Counted from the stretch's first letter, positions 7,887-22,714 are shown. The stretch is DNA of 64,000 nt from Pectobacterium polaris (GCF_002307355.1 NZ_CP017481.1:4216001-4280000), one strand, 5' to 3'. Program-made: numbers and translations. Notes: a model not told the origin generated them from the letters alone.

Positions 7887-9258
7887 GTTCCACCTCCTGA
7901 CGCCTAACCACCGGAAATTGCTGACGCAGCGGCGAGTGATAGGCGGGCACAGGATGATGCTCGTGCAGCAATTGATTCGCCAGTTCGAACAGCGTATCCC
8001 GTATGCCCGCATACCCTTGACGCACACGACGGAACTCACCCAACCGGTCATAGATGGGAAAACCCGCACGAATCAGCGGAATGCCATAGTGCTCAGCCAA
8101 ATCGGCGGCGTGAGAATTGGCGACCAGCAGATGCGCAGGCGTGTTGATCAGTAAATCCTGCATATCTTCCAGATCGCCAATCAGCACCTGCTCAACCGGC
8201 AGACTCAATAACCCCGGCTGGCTCACGGGAGCGACCACCGGCCCCGGCACCATGCCTTGGCTCAGGGCAAAATCACACCAGGCCGCCAGCAAATCGCCTT
8301 CTGCTGCCAGCGCGATGGCTTTGTCCTGCAATGCCATATGACAGTCAATCATCGCATCCTGTAACTGGCCTCGTTGACGGTCGATCCACGCAGGCACCTC
8401 ACGCCCGGAGAGCTGTTGCAGGTGCTGAATAAAGGCATCCATGCTCGCCAGCGTCATCAGGTGCGGCAAGTTCAATGCCATTCCACGGCTGCGTTGCGCC
8501 AGCAAACCCGCAGCACGCTGTAACGACACGCCCAGCGTAATGGTGCTCAGGCTTTGCCCCATCTGCTCAATGTTACGTAACACCGCCCCGCCTTGGGTAA
8601 CGGACTGGTAGTCACCCGTGGCGAGATGGCCGTCCAGCGACTGCGACAGATCCGGCAGCAGTATCGGTTGCAGACCAAATGCCTCGACATAGCTGCGAAT
8701 AAGCTCGATATCCCCCGGCGTAAACAGATGGCTCAGAAGCAGATTAACGCGACGATTGCGCATACCTGCTGGTGGTTTTTCCGGGATCCATTGCTCAATC
8801 ACCCCCTCCAGCACCGCGCTGTACCCATTTTCCAGCGATCCATAGAAGTCTGGCGTATTGACCGTGAGCAACGCCGTCGATTTAAAACGCGGATTGTCCG
8901 CGCGGAATTCACTGACCGCCCGCGTCATATCGCTGCCCTGCGCTTCCGACAGACCGGTACTGATGATAACAATCGCCTTAGGCGCATTGCGCTGACACAA
9001 GGTGGTCAATGCCGTCAAAATATTGCTGTCCGACCCCATCACCGTCGTGGTGGGATCCATCGCGGTGGACTGCAAGGGAATCGGATCGTGGAAATGCTGG
9101 ATAAAAAAGACCTTGGCAAACGCGCTGCACCCCTGCGCCCCATGCACCAGCGGAATACAGTGCTCAATGCCCTGACTAGCCAAAATCGCCCCCAGAGGCT
9201 GCCCGCTTTTAATCGGGCTGGTCGCCAGCGGCTTTTTATTACGAATAACCTGAGCCAT
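7873..9258 (-). CDS. nifN: NifN, FeMo-cofactor scaffold beta subunit
   Basis: NifN pairs with NifE in the scaffold that converts NifB-co to the FeMo-cofactor precursor. The start chosen is MAQVIRNKKPLATSPIKSGQ, with AAGGAGA just upstream, giving 461 residues; an ATG nine codons earlier lacks support. Conserved segments include LVHGAQGCSAFAKVFF at about residue 40, STAMDPTTTVMGSD and ISTGLSEAQGSD. It follows nifE by ten bases and overlaps nifX by 14. Confidence 0.95.
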   Translation of the reverse strand: MAQVIRNKKPLATSPIKSGQPLGAILASQGIEHCIPLVHGAQGCSAFAKVFFIQHFHDPIPLQSTAMDPTTTVMGSDSNILTALTTLCQRNAPKAIVIISTGLSEAQGSDMTRAVSEFRADNPRFKSTALLTVNTPDFYGSLENGYSAVLEGVIEQWIPEKPPAGMRNRRVNLLLSHLFTPGDIELIRSYVEAFGLQPILLPDLSQSLDGHLATGDYQSVTQGGAVLRNIEQMGQSLSTITLGVSLQRAAGLLAQRSRGMALNLPHLMTLASMDAFIQHLQQLSGREVPAWIDRQRGQLQDAMIDCHMALQDKAIALAAEGDLLAAWCDFALSQGMVPGPVVAPVSQPGLLSLPVEQVLIGDLEDMQDLLINTPAHLLVANSHAADLAEHYGIPLIRAGFPIYDRLGEFRRVRQGYAGIRDTLFELANQLLHEHHPVPAYHSPLRQQFPVVRRQEVEHVAC

Positions 9259-9268
9259 CGTTTTCTCC

Positions 9269-10642
9269 TTAATGCCAGGGGGCACGTTGATGGGTCTGCG
9301 CCCAAATCGGACTTTCCAGCGTCAGGCACAGTTGCTCTGCCAACGTGACAATGCCGCGATAGCCCGCATAGGCATGCTCGCGTTCCTGATTGATATCGAG
9401 AAATGGCAGTCGCGCCTTATACGCGGTGTACATGTTGCGCCCACCGGCGATCATCAGGTCGGCACCATAGCGATACGCCACGTCCAGCAAGGTTCGCGCA
9501 TTGCCTTCATCCAGCATGATGGCGTCCTCCCCCATCAGTTCACGGATGCGCTGTTTGTCTTCCTCGGTAGATTTACGTGTTCCGGTCGCCACCACGGTCA
9601 TGCCGAGATCCTGCAAGGCGGAGACGACCGACCAGGATTTTACCCCGCCGGTATAGAGCAGAGCTTTGCGCCCTTGCAGACGGGCGCGATACGGTGCCAA
9701 CGCCTTTTGCGCCGAGGCTTCTTCCCGTGCAATCAGGGCTTCCGTACGTAGGCTGAGGTCAGGGTCATTCAGCATCGCCGCGATCTGGCGCAGCGCATCG
9801 GACATCGCACGCACACCATAAAAACTGCCTTCGAACCACGGTGTGCCATATCGCTGCTCCAATGTGCGGGCTACGTTGATCAACGCACGCGAGCACACCA
9901 GCATGTTGAGCTGAGCGCGATGCATCGTCTGGATCTCGGCAAAACGCCCATCGCCGGACAAATTGCCCAGCACGCGAATGCCCAACTCATCGAGTAGCGG
10001 TTGCACATGCCAAAATTCGCCAGCGATGTTGAATTCGCCAATCAGGCCAATATCGTGGCGTTGGGCAGGGGAAAACGGCGTGTCATCCGGCCAGGCGGCG
10101 GGTTCACGCGTCCCAATCACCTGCTTTGCCATCACCTCCCCCGCCAGTCGGTTACCCAGATTCTTGCTGCCGTAGAATCCCGCCGCATCCACCGCAATCA
10201 CCGGCACGCCTACTGCGACTGATGCAGCCCGACACACCGCGTCAATATCATCCCCCTCCATCGCGGGGACACAGGTGTTGTAGATAAAGACGGCGGCGGG
10301 ATCGTAGCGCTCCACAATATGACGCACAGCATGAAACAGACGCCGTTCCCCGCGTCCCATGATCACATCCTGCTCGTTGAGGTCGGTGGTAAATCCCAGT
10401 CGATTGATCGCGGGCCCGGAGCTTTGGCTCCCCCGGTTATCCCAGGAGCTGCCCGCACAGCCGATAGGGCCGTGAACCAGATGGGCAACATCCGCCAGCG
10501 GTAGCAGCGTAATCTGTGCGCCGTCAAACGCGCAGCCGCCCGCCGTCGCGCCGGGTTTGGGCGCACTGCATCCCGATTTCTGTTTATGGTTATGTTCGCA
10601 GGCGGGCTCATCAAGCAACGCCAAAATTTCATTTCCCTTCAT
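9269..10642 (-). CDS. nifE: NifE, FeMo-cofactor scaffold alpha subunit
   Basis: NifE is the NifD-like subunit of the NifEN scaffold. The start at [20 protein letters not shown] matches the Klebsiella protein and gives 457 residues. Cluster-coordinating cysteines are seen in [21 protein letters not shown] and [13 protein letters not shown] sigma-54 promoter 43 bases upstream and a double NifA site drive the nifENX unit. Longer in-frame starts would run through the promoter and are rejected. Confidence 0.96.
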   Translation of the reverse strand: MKGNEILALLDEPACEHNHKQKSGCSAPKPGATAGGCAFDGAQITLLPLADVAHLVHGPIGCAGSSWDNRGSQSSGPAINRLGFTTDLNEQDVIMGRGERRLFHAVRHIVERYDPAAVFIYNTCVPAMEGDDIDAVCRAASVAVGVPVIAVDAAGFYGSKNLGNRLAGEVMAKQVIGTREPAAWPDDTPFSPAQRHDIGLIGEFNIAGEFWHVQPLLDELGIRVLGNLSGDGRFAEIQTMHRAQLNMLVCSRALINVARTLEQRYGTPWFEGSFYGVRAMSDALRQIAAMLNDPDLSLRTEALIAREEASAQKALAPYRARLQGRKALLYTGGVKSWSVVSALQDLGMTVVATGTRKSTEEDKQRIRELMGEDAIMLDEGNARTLLDVAYRYGADLMIAGGRNMYTAYKARLPFLDINQEREHAYAGYRGIVTLAEQLCLTLESPIWAQTHQRAPWH

Positions 10643-10684
10643 CTTGCTGCCCTCGTCGAGTCGATTGACCTTACCGGGTATTTT

Positions 10685-10700
10685 TGCAATTCGCGGGCCA
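10685..10700 (-). promoter_or_regulatory. Sigma-54 promoter of nifENX
   Basis: Minus-strand TGGCCCGCGAATTGCA has GG-N10-GC spacing. The start would be near 10675, about 33 bases before the nifE ATG. Confidence 0.85.
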
Positions 10701-10732
10701 CAAATTAATTTAATATTTTCAATCAGATAGGT

Positions 10733-10759
10733 TTGTCGCCTTTGTAACAAAGGCGACAA
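10733..10759. promoter_or_regulatory. Two overlapping NifA sites within a perfect palindrome
   Basis: Two exact TGT-N10-ACA sites, 10734-10749 and 10743-10758, overlap by seven bases. Both are embedded in a 27-base palindrome with 13-base arms around one central A. It lies about 45 bases upstream of the nifE -24 element and after the nifY stop, so as RNA it could also fold into a hairpin ending the nifHDKTY transcript, although no T run follows. Confidence 0.75.
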
Positions 10760-10795
10760 TAGCGGAATAGTGAGGGGTAGGGCCGTCACGATGGG

Positions 10796-11458
10796 TTAAA
10801 ACACGCGGTCCTCCAGCGGATTACCTTTTTCCAACCGTTTCGCCAGCCAGGGCGGCAGACGATTTGCCATCAGCGCCTGCAACGCCTCGCACTGTGACAG
10901 GATAGACGTGCCCGGCGGGACTTTCATCGGATGTACATTATGACGAATAATGCGTGCCGCCGCCGGCCCCCCAATCGCTTCACAAAACAGCAAATGGCAG
11001 CCTGTTAGCAGCTGCGCCCGTATTTCATTCCCCTCGATTTCTCCTGACTCGCTGGGGTAACGACGTAGCCCATGCAGCCAGTAGCCTGCATCATCATACG
11101 CATAGATAAAAAACAGCCGACACTGACCAAAATGCCCATTGATCGTCATGCCATCCTGTGACGAAAACGCCGCCAGTAACTGTGGCTGACGGCCCTTTAG
11201 CGAGACGACGGCAAGGTGTGGCGGCAGTTCGCCACGCAGGCACGCCATCACACGCTGCCAACGGCTACGCGTCAGGATAGCGGGGTCGCCGGGAAATGTG
11301 GCCGCCAGCTGCGGCTGATTAAGGGACGTAAGAAATTCCACATCCAGCGAGATATCCTCTCCCTGATTCAGCCAGTGTAATAACTGCGGCGGTGAGAGTT
11401 CGGGCAGGCATTGGATCAGCGCAAACAACCGCCAGAACAGACGATCATCATCAGACAT
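10796..11458 (-). CDS. nifY: NifY, apo-dinitrogenase-associated protein
   Basis: NifY binds cofactor-less MoFe protein and aids FeMo-cofactor insertion. The 220-residue protein begins MSDDDRLFWRLFALIQCLPE and ends LPPWLAKRLEKGNPLEDRVF, both close to Klebsiella NifY. The NifX/NafY domain lies in the C-terminal half (FSSQDGMTINGHFGQC at about residues 114-129, then ATGCG-type cofactor-handling region HLLFCEAIGGPAAARI). It is the last gene of nifHDKTY, 12 bases after nifT. Confidence 0.94.
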   Translation of the reverse strand: MSDDDRLFWRLFALIQCLPELSPPQLLHWLNQGEDISLDVEFLTSLNQPQLAATFPGDPAILTRSRWQRVMACLRGELPPHLAVVSLKGRQPQLLAAFSSQDGMTINGHFGQCRLFFIYAYDDAGYWLHGLRRYPSESGEIEGNEIRAQLLTGCHLLFCEAIGGPAAARIIRHNVHPMKVPPGTSILSQCEALQALMANRLPPWLAKRLEKGNPLEDRVF

Positions 11459-11470
11459 GCTCCCTCCTGT

Positions 11471-11689
11471 TCATACCAGATCGGGGCGAGTGGCGCGCAA
11501 ACTGATCGGAAAAGTGGGCTTCTCCGCTTGCGGGTTAACGTAGTAGCGTTTCCCTCCTTCCAGTTCAACCTCACCGCCCCAGCGTTCGTGGCTATCAAAT
11601 TCAATTCCGGTCACTTTCGCTTCCAGATCCTGCTTGGCGATATAGCAATACAGCTGTGCATTACGTTCACGAAAAATCACCATCGGCAT
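11471..11689 (-). CDS. nifT: NifT/FixU family protein
   Basis: NifT is a small conserved nif protein with no firmly established role. The start is placed at MPMVIFRERNAQLYCYIAKQ with AGGAGGA immediately upstream, giving 72 residues, the family length. The conserved GKRYYVNPQAEKPTFPISLR stretch is present near the C-terminus. It sits between nifK and nifY in the nifHDKTY operon. Confidence 0.93.
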   Translation of the reverse strand: MPMVIFRERNAQLYCYIAKQDLEAKVTGIEFDSHERWGGEVELEGGKRYYVNPQAEKPTFPISLRATRPDLV

Positions 11690-11712
11690 CGCGTCCTCCT
11701 GTGCTACACGTG

Positions 11713-11734
11713 ACGGCCCGGACAAAGCCGGGCC
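11713..11734 (-). other. GC-rich intercistronic hairpin between nifK and nifT
   Basis: CGGCCCGG and CCGGGCCG form a perfect eight-pair stem around a six-base loop and no T run follows. It lies 28 bases after the nifK stop. Such a structure typically shields upstream mRNA from 3' exonucleases and could raise nifHDK over nifTY levels; this is inference. Confidence 0.6.
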
Positions 11735-11761
11735 GATATGACGGTCAACATAACCACGCCA

Positions 11762-13330
11762 TTAACGGATGAGATCAAAGCCGTAGTCGGTTTTGCCCAA
11801 CTTCATGGTGTCGCGATCCAATTTCTCCAATACCGCATTCACCAGCGAGGTGAGGATCGACATAGCTCCTTCGTACCCCCAGGTGGTTTGACGGTGCAAA
11901 TGGTGACGATCAAACAGCGGGAAACCGAGGCGAATCAGCGGTACTTCAAACTGCTCGCCCTTCGCCAGCGTGTCACGCTGGATGAATTTGCCGTAAGAGT
12001 TACCAATCATGAAATCGGGCTGTTTGGTGAACATCAGCGAGCGGAAATGCCACAGATCGCAGTTGATATACACCTCACTGTCCTGCCCGTAAGGCGATGC
12101 TTCCAGCATTTTCTTCATCGCTTTCTGCCAGCGTTTGTTACCGTTATGGCAGAGGATCACCGTTGGCTCGCATCCCAACTCCAGCAGGAACTGGGTCAGC
12201 CCCATGACAAAGTCTGGGTCGCCATACAAACCGAAACGCTTACCGTGCAGCCAGGTATGCGAATCGAGCATCATGTCCACCAGACGCCCACGTTCCAGCG
12301 TCAACGACTCACTAATCGGCACGTCGGTCAGCGCACTGATGGTCATCAGCAGTTTGTCCGTTGCGCCTAATCCGATAGGGACTGACACCTCGGTCGCAGG
12401 CTGATTCCATGTGTCCTGAACCATTTTCTTGGTTTTGGTCAGGTGCCACGGCTGCAATAACAGCGTATCGATGGCGTTCGGGGCATCACGCATCTCTTGC
12501 TGCGTGGTTCCCCCGGCATACATGCGGTAGTGACCGTCGGCAGGCGTATCCAGCACCTCGGAAGGATCGGACAGAATGGCACAGGGCACGCCCATGTCAG
12601 CCATCATGCGTTTCAATACGCGATAGTTACCCAGATAGGTTTCGAATCCGGTCACCAGATTCAGGCGCGGCAGGCTGCCCGGCTGATAATGTTTATCTTC
12701 CCCCACGGTAAAGGTACGCGCGAAACCCTCAAACATGTTGTCCCAGCCGGTGATGTGGCTACCGATAAAGCTGGGCGTATGGGCGTAAGGGATCGGCATG
12801 TTGGCATCCACAAAGCCATCTTTCTTGGCGTTGGCAATAAACGCCTGAAGGTCGTCACCGATCACTTCTGCCATGCAGGTAGTCGACACCGCAATCATCT
12901 CCGGTTTGTAGAGCGCACTGGCGTTCTCCAGACCGGCATTTAAATTGTTATTCCCCCCGAACACGGCGGCATCTTCCGTCATTGAGTCGGAAACGCAGGC
13001 GATTGGCTCTTTAAAGTGACGGTTAAAATAGGTACGAAAATAGGCCACGCACCCCTGTGAACCATGCACATAGGGCAAGGTGTTGGCGAACCCGAGTGAG
13101 CACAGCACAGACCCTAGAGGCTGGCAGGCTTTTGCCGGATCGATGGTTAGCGCTTCGCGCTTAAAATTCAGTTCCTGATACGCTTCCGTGGTGGTCCACT
13201 CGAAGACCTCACGTACCCGCTGTTCATCATGCGCCTCTTCTAGTGGGCGTTTATTGCGAAACAGCGTTTGGTATTCTTCCTGCTCGAACAAGGGATAGCA
13301 GGATTGGGTTTTCTCTGCAGTTTGGCTCAT
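11762..13330 (-). CDS. nifK: NifK, nitrogenase MoFe protein beta chain
   Basis: NifK is the beta subunit of dinitrogenase and shares the P-cluster with NifD. The start MSQTAEKTQSCYPLFEQEEY agrees with Klebsiella and gives 522 residues. P-cluster cysteines are visible in DPAKACQPLGSV, HGSQGCVAYFR and STTCMAEVIGDD at about residues 70, 95 and 153. The C-terminus ends LGKTDYGFDLIR. It follows nifD by 58 bases and precedes a stabilising-type hairpin. Confidence 0.98.
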   Translation of the reverse strand: MSQTAEKTQSCYPLFEQEEYQTLFRNKRPLEEAHDEQRVREVFEWTTTEAYQELNFKREALTIDPAKACQPLGSVLCSLGFANTLPYVHGSQGCVAYFRTYFNRHFKEPIACVSDSMTEDAAVFGGNNNLNAGLENASALYKPEMIAVSTTCMAEVIGDDLQAFIANAKKDGFVDANMPIPYAHTPSFIGSHITGWDNMFEGFARTFTVGEDKHYQPGSLPRLNLVTGFETYLGNYRVLKRMMADMGVPCAILSDPSEVLDTPADGHYRMYAGGTTQQEMRDAPNAIDTLLLQPWHLTKTKKMVQDTWNQPATEVSVPIGLGATDKLLMTISALTDVPISESLTLERGRLVDMMLDSHTWLHGKRFGLYGDPDFVMGLTQFLLELGCEPTVILCHNGNKRWQKAMKKMLEASPYGQDSEVYINCDLWHFRSLMFTKQPDFMIGNSYGKFIQRDTLAKGEQFEVPLIRLGFPLFDRHHLHRQTTWGYEGAMSILTSLVNAVLEKLDRDTMKLGKTDYGFDLIR

Positions 13331-13388
13331 GGTGTTCTCCTCCCGCGCCACTCATCTGTGAACTAACGGGCTGTCAGGATAATAAGTA

Positions 13389-14837
13389 TCAGGCTGATTT
13401 CAGCCACGGGGCCGTCAACGCTTGCCAGCTCGGATTATTGAGCGTCATATCCATATCGCGGGCAAAAATGGCGAAACCGTCATAGCCGTGATAAGGGCCC
13501 GAATAGTCCCAGGAATGCATCTGGCGGAACGGCACCCCCATCTTTTGGAAGATGTACTTTTCTTTGATCCCTGACCCGACCAGATCCGGCTTCAATGCCT
13601 TGACGAACGCTTCCAGCTCATAGCTGCTGGCGTCATCAAACAACAGCGTTCCCTCTTTCAAATCCGGCAGGGTACGGTCGTAATCATCGTTATGACCGAA
13701 CTCATAACCGGTGCCGATAATCTCCATGCCGAGATCTTCGTACGCCCCGATAATGTGGCGTGGACGCAAGCCACCGAGGTACAGCAGCACTTTGCGCCCC
13801 GCCAGTCGCGGACGATATTTCGCAATCACCGCATCCGTTTGCGCCTGATAGCGCGCAATCACCGCTTCGGCATTGTTCTGAATCGTCTCGTCAAATTGCA
13901 GCGCAATCTTGCGCAGCGATTCAGCGATCTTGGTCGGCCCGAAGAAGTTGTATTCCATCCAGGGAATGCCGTGCTTTTCTTCCATATGGCGTGAGATGTA
14001 GTTCATGGAGCGATAGCAGTGCACCAGATTCAGCTTCACGTAGGGGGTGTTTTCCATCTCGACCAGCGTGCCGTCGCCGGACCACTGCGCCACAACTCTC
14101 AACCCCATTTCTTCCAGCAGAATACGTGAGGCCCAGGCATCACCGCCGATGTTGTAGTCACCGATAATCGCGACGTCGTAGGCCGTTGACTCAAAGGGTT
14201 GGCCCTCGCGGTTATCCAGCACCCAGTCACGGATCACATCATTGGCAATATGGTGCCCCAGCGACTGCGACACGCCGCGAAAGCCTTCACAACGCACGGG
14301 TACCACCGGTTTGCCAATCGCCTCACGGCTCACATTCGCGACCGCTTCGATATCATCCCCAATCAACCCCACCGGACATTCCGATTGCACCGAAATACCT
14401 TTGGTTAAGGGAAACAGGAGTTCCAGCTCCTCGATCAGCTTGGTGAGTTTTTTATCACCGCCAAACACAATGTCTTTCTCCTGAAAATCGGAGGAGAAAT
14501 TGATCGTACCGAAGCTGTCAACGCCGCTAACGCCGGTGTAGTAGTTACGACGCCCGGCACGGGAATATTGACCGCAGCCAATCGGCCCGTGGGAAACGTG
14601 GGCCATGTCCTTGATTGGCCCAAATACCACGCCTTTGGAACCGGCATAAGCACAGCCGCGAACCGTCATCACCCCCGGTTGGGATTTACGGTTAGAAACC
14701 ATACACTTTCCGACGCTCTCCTGCGTCGGATCGGTCACCATCATGTGTTTCTTACGTTCTTTACGCGTTTTATCAGGGAAAACTTCCAACACTTCCTGGA
14801 TGATCGCCTGATTGCGTTCACTCGTTGCATTTGTCAT
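13389..14837 (-). CDS. nifD: NifD, nitrogenase MoFe protein alpha chain
   Basis: NifD binds FeMo-cofactor, the site of N2 reduction. The 482 residues carry P-cluster cysteines in [20 protein letters not shown] and [11 protein letters not shown], the cofactor cysteine in [11 protein letters not shown] (about residue 275) and the cofactor histidine in [18 protein letters not shown] (about residue 442). No disruption is seen. It lies 18 bases after nifH. Confidence 0.98.
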   Translation of the reverse strand: MTNATSERNQAIIQEVLEVFPDKTRKERKKHMMVTDPTQESVGKCMVSNRKSQPGVMTVRGCAYAGSKGVVFGPIKDMAHVSHGPIGCGQYSRAGRRNYYTGVSGVDSFGTINFSSDFQEKDIVFGGDKKLTKLIEELELLFPLTKGISVQSECPVGLIGDDIEAVANVSREAIGKPVVPVRCEGFRGVSQSLGHHIANDVIRDWVLDNREGQPFESTAYDVAIIGDYNIGGDAWASRILLEEMGLRVVAQWSGDGTLVEMENTPYVKLNLVHCYRSMNYISRHMEEKHGIPWMEYNFFGPTKIAESLRKIALQFDETIQNNAEAVIARYQAQTDAVIAKYRPRLAGRKVLLYLGGLRPRHIIGAYEDLGMEIIGTGYEFGHNDDYDRTLPDLKEGTLLFDDASSYELEAFVKALKPDLVGSGIKEKYIFQKMGVPFRQMHSWDYSGPYHGYDGFAIFARDMDMTLNNPSWQALTAPWLKSA

Positions 14838-14855
14838 TCCAGTGTTCCTTCTGCG

Positions 14856-16013
<1,158 letters not shown>

Positions 16014-16111
16014 TTATTCCGCGCAATTCTCCGACCGCCTCCAGCGAGGCACACAACGACACATGAAGATAACTCGTTAAAAATTAATATCATTTTCTCA
16101 GTGCCGTGAAA

Positions 16112-16127
16112 TGGCACAGGCTGTGCT
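16112..16127 (+). promoter_or_regulatory. Sigma-54 promoter of nifJ
   Basis: TGGCACAGGCTGTGCT has GG (16113-16114) and GC (16125-16126) ten bases apart. The start would be near 16138, about 90 bases before the nifJ ATG. An AT-rich stretch just upstream (16078-16095) could be an IHF site. Confidence 0.8.
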
Positions 16128-16140
16128 ACTGACTCGCTGA

Positions 16141-19739
<3,599 letters not shown>

Positions 19740-19768
19740 TCGTCGCAAGAGCAGAAAAAACAACGAGC

Positions 19769-19803
19769 GGGCGGATAGAACAACGCGCTATCCGCCCCTT
19801 CGT
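19769..19803 (+). terminator. Hairpin terminator after nifJ
   Basis: GGGCGGATAG and CTATCCGCCC form a perfect ten-pair stem with a nine-base loop, followed by CTTCGTTT. It lies 30 bases after the nifJ stop and closes the nif cluster on this side. Confidence 0.75.
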
Positions 19804-19924
19804 TTCCCTACTGACTTTTCCTTGCCTGCTGATGACGGACAGTATCTTTTATACTGCCGATAATTTATCCTCTCCCGCCTTTCGTCATTGACCGATAAAT
19901 AAGAAAAAGTAAGAGCCTGCACCT

Positions 19925-21424
19925 ATGATTTCATCACCCGACGCCACGCCGACGCCAGCGCCTTCTGCGACGTCAACGCTTGCTGTATTACGCTCGCCCT
20001 CGCTGCTGATGCGCGAGGTTTTGGCAGGCACCATCACCGCACTGGCACTTATCCCAGAGGTGATTTCATTTTCCATCATTGCGGGGGTTGACCCCAAAGT
20101 CAGCCTGTTCGCCTCCATCGTGCTGTGTTTCACCATGTCCTTTCTCGGCGGCAGACCAGCAATGGTGACCGCGGCGGCGGGTGCCGTGGCGCTGGTTATT
20201 GGCCCGATGGTACACGCGCACGGCGTGGCCTATATTCTGCCAGCGGTGATCATGGCAGGGATCATCCAGATCCTGTTTGGATTGGCCGGGCTGGCAAGGA
20301 TGATGCGCTACATTCCGCGCTCGGTAATGATCGGTTTCGTGAATGCGCTGGGCATCCTGATTTTTGCCGCGCAGGTGCCGCATATTTACGGGCAATCCTC
20401 ACTCGTCTGGCTGCTGTTTGCGCTGACGCTCGCGATTGTTCTGCTGCTGCCTTATGTGGTGAAAAGCATTCCCGCGCCACTGGTTGCCATTGTGACGGTG
20501 ACCGCGATTGCCCTATTTACTGGTATCACGGTGCCTAACGTCGGCGATGCTGGCCCTATGCAGCCTGGATTGCCGGGTTTCACCCAGTGGCTGGTGCCGT
20601 TCAATTTTGAAACGCTGCACATCATCTGGCCGACCGCGCTGAGTATCGCGTTTGTCGGGCTGATGGAATCGCTGTTAACCGCCAAACTGGTCGACGACAT
20701 CACGGATACGCCCTCCAGCAAGCGTCGCGAATGCTGGGGGCTCGGCATTTCCAATATCTTCGCGGGATTTTATGGCGGCATTGCCGGGTGCGCGATGATC
20801 GGGCAGACCGTGGTCAACGTGGAGTTGGGTAAAGCGCGCACGCGTATTTCCACCCTCGCCGCCGCGCTGGTGCTGTTGCTGCTGGTGACGGGGCTGAGCG
20901 ACATCATGGCGAAGATTCCGATGGTGGTGCTGGCGGGCATTATGATGATCGTCGCGCTGAAAACGATGAACTGGCATAGCCTGCACCCGACGACGCTGAA
21001 GCGTATGCCGCTGTCGGAAACGCTGGTGGTCATCGTGACGGTTGTCGCGACCGTCTCGACGGGAAATCTGGCTATCGGCGTAGCGGGTGGCGTGATCTTT
21101 GCCATCCTGCTGTTTGCCCGCCGCGTGGCACACGTCATTCACGCGGAGCGTCAGGTGAGCGAAGACGGGCAGTCGGTGCACTATACGGTACGTGGGCCGC
21201 TCTTCTTCGGCAGCAGTAACGATCTCTTCGAGCACTTTCTTTATGCGCAAGACCCGCAAAACGTCACCATCGATCTGACGCACGCCCAAATCTGGGATGC
21301 CTCCAGCGTGGCGGCACTCGACGCGATCGAAACCCGTTATCATCGATACGATGCAAAAGTCACAATCGTCGGGCTGGATACCCATAGCACCAAAATCCAC
21401 CAGCGCCTGTCGGGGCATCTCTAA
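19925..21424 (+). CDS. SulP-family anion permease with STAS domain
   Basis: SulP proteins are inner-membrane anion transporters or exchangers (sulfate, bicarbonate, dicarboxylates; relatives move molybdate). The 499-residue protein has ten or more hydrophobic segments between about residues 25 and 390, including the family-typical GGRPAMVTAAAGAVA and VMIGFVNALGILIF, then a C-terminal STAS domain (about 415-495) with FFGSSNDLFEHF and IDLTHAQIWDASSVAALD. It is 185 bases after nifJ in the same direction but separated by a terminator and without a visible sigma-54 element. The transported anion cannot be read from sequence; sulfate or molybdate use by nitrogenase is only a contextual guess. Confidence 0.85.
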   Translation: MISSPDATPTPAPSATSTLAVLRSPSLLMREVLAGTITALALIPEVISFSIIAGVDPKVSLFASIVLCFTMSFLGGRPAMVTAAAGAVALVIGPMVHAHGVAYILPAVIMAGIIQILFGLAGLARMMRYIPRSVMIGFVNALGILIFAAQVPHIYGQSSLVWLLFALTLAIVLLLPYVVKSIPAPLVAIVTVTAIALFTGITVPNVGDAGPMQPGLPGFTQWLVPFNFETLHIIWPTALSIAFVGLMESLLTAKLVDDITDTPSSKRRECWGLGISNIFAGFYGGIAGCAMIGQTVVNVELGKARTRISTLAAALVLLLLVTGLSDIMAKIPMVVLAGIMMIVALKTMNWHSLHPTTLKRMPLSETLVVIVTVVATVSTGNLAIGVAGGVIFAILLFARRVAHVIHAERQVSEDGQSVHYTVRGPLFFGSSNDLFEHFLYAQDPQNVTIDLTHAQIWDASSVAALDAIETRYHRYDAKVTIVGLDTHSTKIHQRLSGHL

Positions 21425-21532
21425 GTCATCCGGCGTTCGAAGACGGCTACCGTCTCGGACGCCAGCGTTGACAACCCGCACGCCTCTGTGATTAGACTCA
21501 ATGCTAAGCAGGCTAACTTAAGGAAAGCATTG

Positions 21533-22714
21533 ATGAAAATTACCGACGTGCGCGTGATTCTCGCGAATCGATATATGTTTGTTGAGGTCACCACTGACGA
21601 GGGGCTGACGGGCATTGGCGAATCCGGTGCCTGGGGCTTTCTCGATGCCTCCAAAGGTGCCGTCGAGGCACTGCGCACGTATCTGATTGGGCAAGATCCG
21701 CTGCGTATTGAACACCACTGGCAGTATATGTATCGCTGCTGGCATTTCCGCGGCGCCGCGATCATGGGTGCCATCAGCGCCATTGATATCGCCCTGTGGG
21801 ATATCGCAGGCAAATATTACGATACGCCGGTTTATAACCTGCTGGGTGGACGCTGCCGCGACAAAGCGCGTGTTTATGCGCATGCAGGCGGTCGCACTAC
21901 AGAAGAAACCATCGCCAATCTGAAAAAAGCCAAAGCCGACGGTTTTACCGCGATTGGTCACCTCACGCCATTTCTCGATGAATCACGCGATACTCCTTAC
22001 TTCACCACTCACGCCAAAGAGATCGGCGAAGCCATTGAACGCATCGGCCTCTATCGGGAAGCGGTCGGTAACGATGTCGATCTGTGTATCGAAATCCACC
22101 GCCGTCTGAAACCCGCCGATGCGGTGGTGTTCGCTCGCGGTATTGAGCCGTTTTATCCCTATTTTATTGAAGATCCTATCGGCGCGGATAACTTCGATTC
22201 GATGGCGGAAGTGGCCGACAAAATCAATATTCCTATCGCCACCGGTGAACGCCTGAATAACCCGCAGGAGTTTGCGATGCTGATTCGCCGCAACGCCGTC
22301 GCCTATGTGCGCCCTGACGTCTGCATGTGCGGGGGGATCACTGGTGCGAAAAAAGTGGCCGCGCTGGCAGAAGCCAACGATTTGATGGTGGTGCCGCATA
22401 ACCCGCTCAGTCCGGTGTCCACCGCAGCCTGCTTGCAGATCGCTGTCAGTATTCCGAACTTTGCGCTGCTGGAATATCCGGGCGATGACCAGCCAGCGCT
22501 GTCGGAAAAATTTGGCGCGACAGGCGTGGAAAACGGTGTGCGGAAGAAAGACGTGGTGAAGAACACCTTCAAATGCGTGGACGGATTCATGGAGATACCG
22601 ACGCAGTCTGGCATCGGCATCGAGCTGGCGGACGATCTGGAGAACCGCTTCCCTTATCGCCGCCGCGGCTTGAAAACCCGACTGCACGTCGACGGTTCCG
22701 TCGTCGATCAATAA
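21533..22714 (+). CDS. Enolase-superfamily sugar-acid dehydratase (mandelate racemase/galactonate dehydratase type)
   Basis: The family abstracts the alpha-proton of a sugar acid and eliminates water. The start MKITDVRVILANRYMF follows AAGGAAAG; it gives 393 residues, usual for the family. The N-terminal capping domain runs to about residue 115. The barrel shows Mg2+-ligand segments IEIHRR (about 180), FIEDPIGADN (about 207) and ATGERLN (about 233), and the general-base region PHNPLSPVSTAA with histidine near residue 283. It most resembles galactonate or mannonate dehydratase and RspA-type proteins; the substrate is unknown. It stands alone, between the SulP gene and the convergent RND genes. 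Confidence 0.82.
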   Translation: MKITDVRVILANRYMFVEVTTDEGLTGIGESGAWGFLDASKGAVEALRTYLIGQDPLRIEHHWQYMYRCWHFRGAAIMGAISAIDIALWDIAGKYYDTPVYNLLGGRCRDKARVYAHAGGRTTEETIANLKKAKADGFTAIGHLTPFLDESRDTPYFTTHAKEIGEAIERIGLYREAVGNDVDLCIEIHRRLKPADAVVFARGIEPFYPYFIEDPIGADNFDSMAEVADKINIPIATGERLNNPQEFAMLIRRNAVAYVRPDVCMCGGITGAKKVAALAEANDLMVVPHNPLSPVSTAACLQIAVSIPNFALLEYPGDDQPALSEKFGATGVENGVRKKDVVKNTFKCVDGFMEIPTQSGIGIELADDLENRFPYRRRGLKTRLHVDGSVVDQ

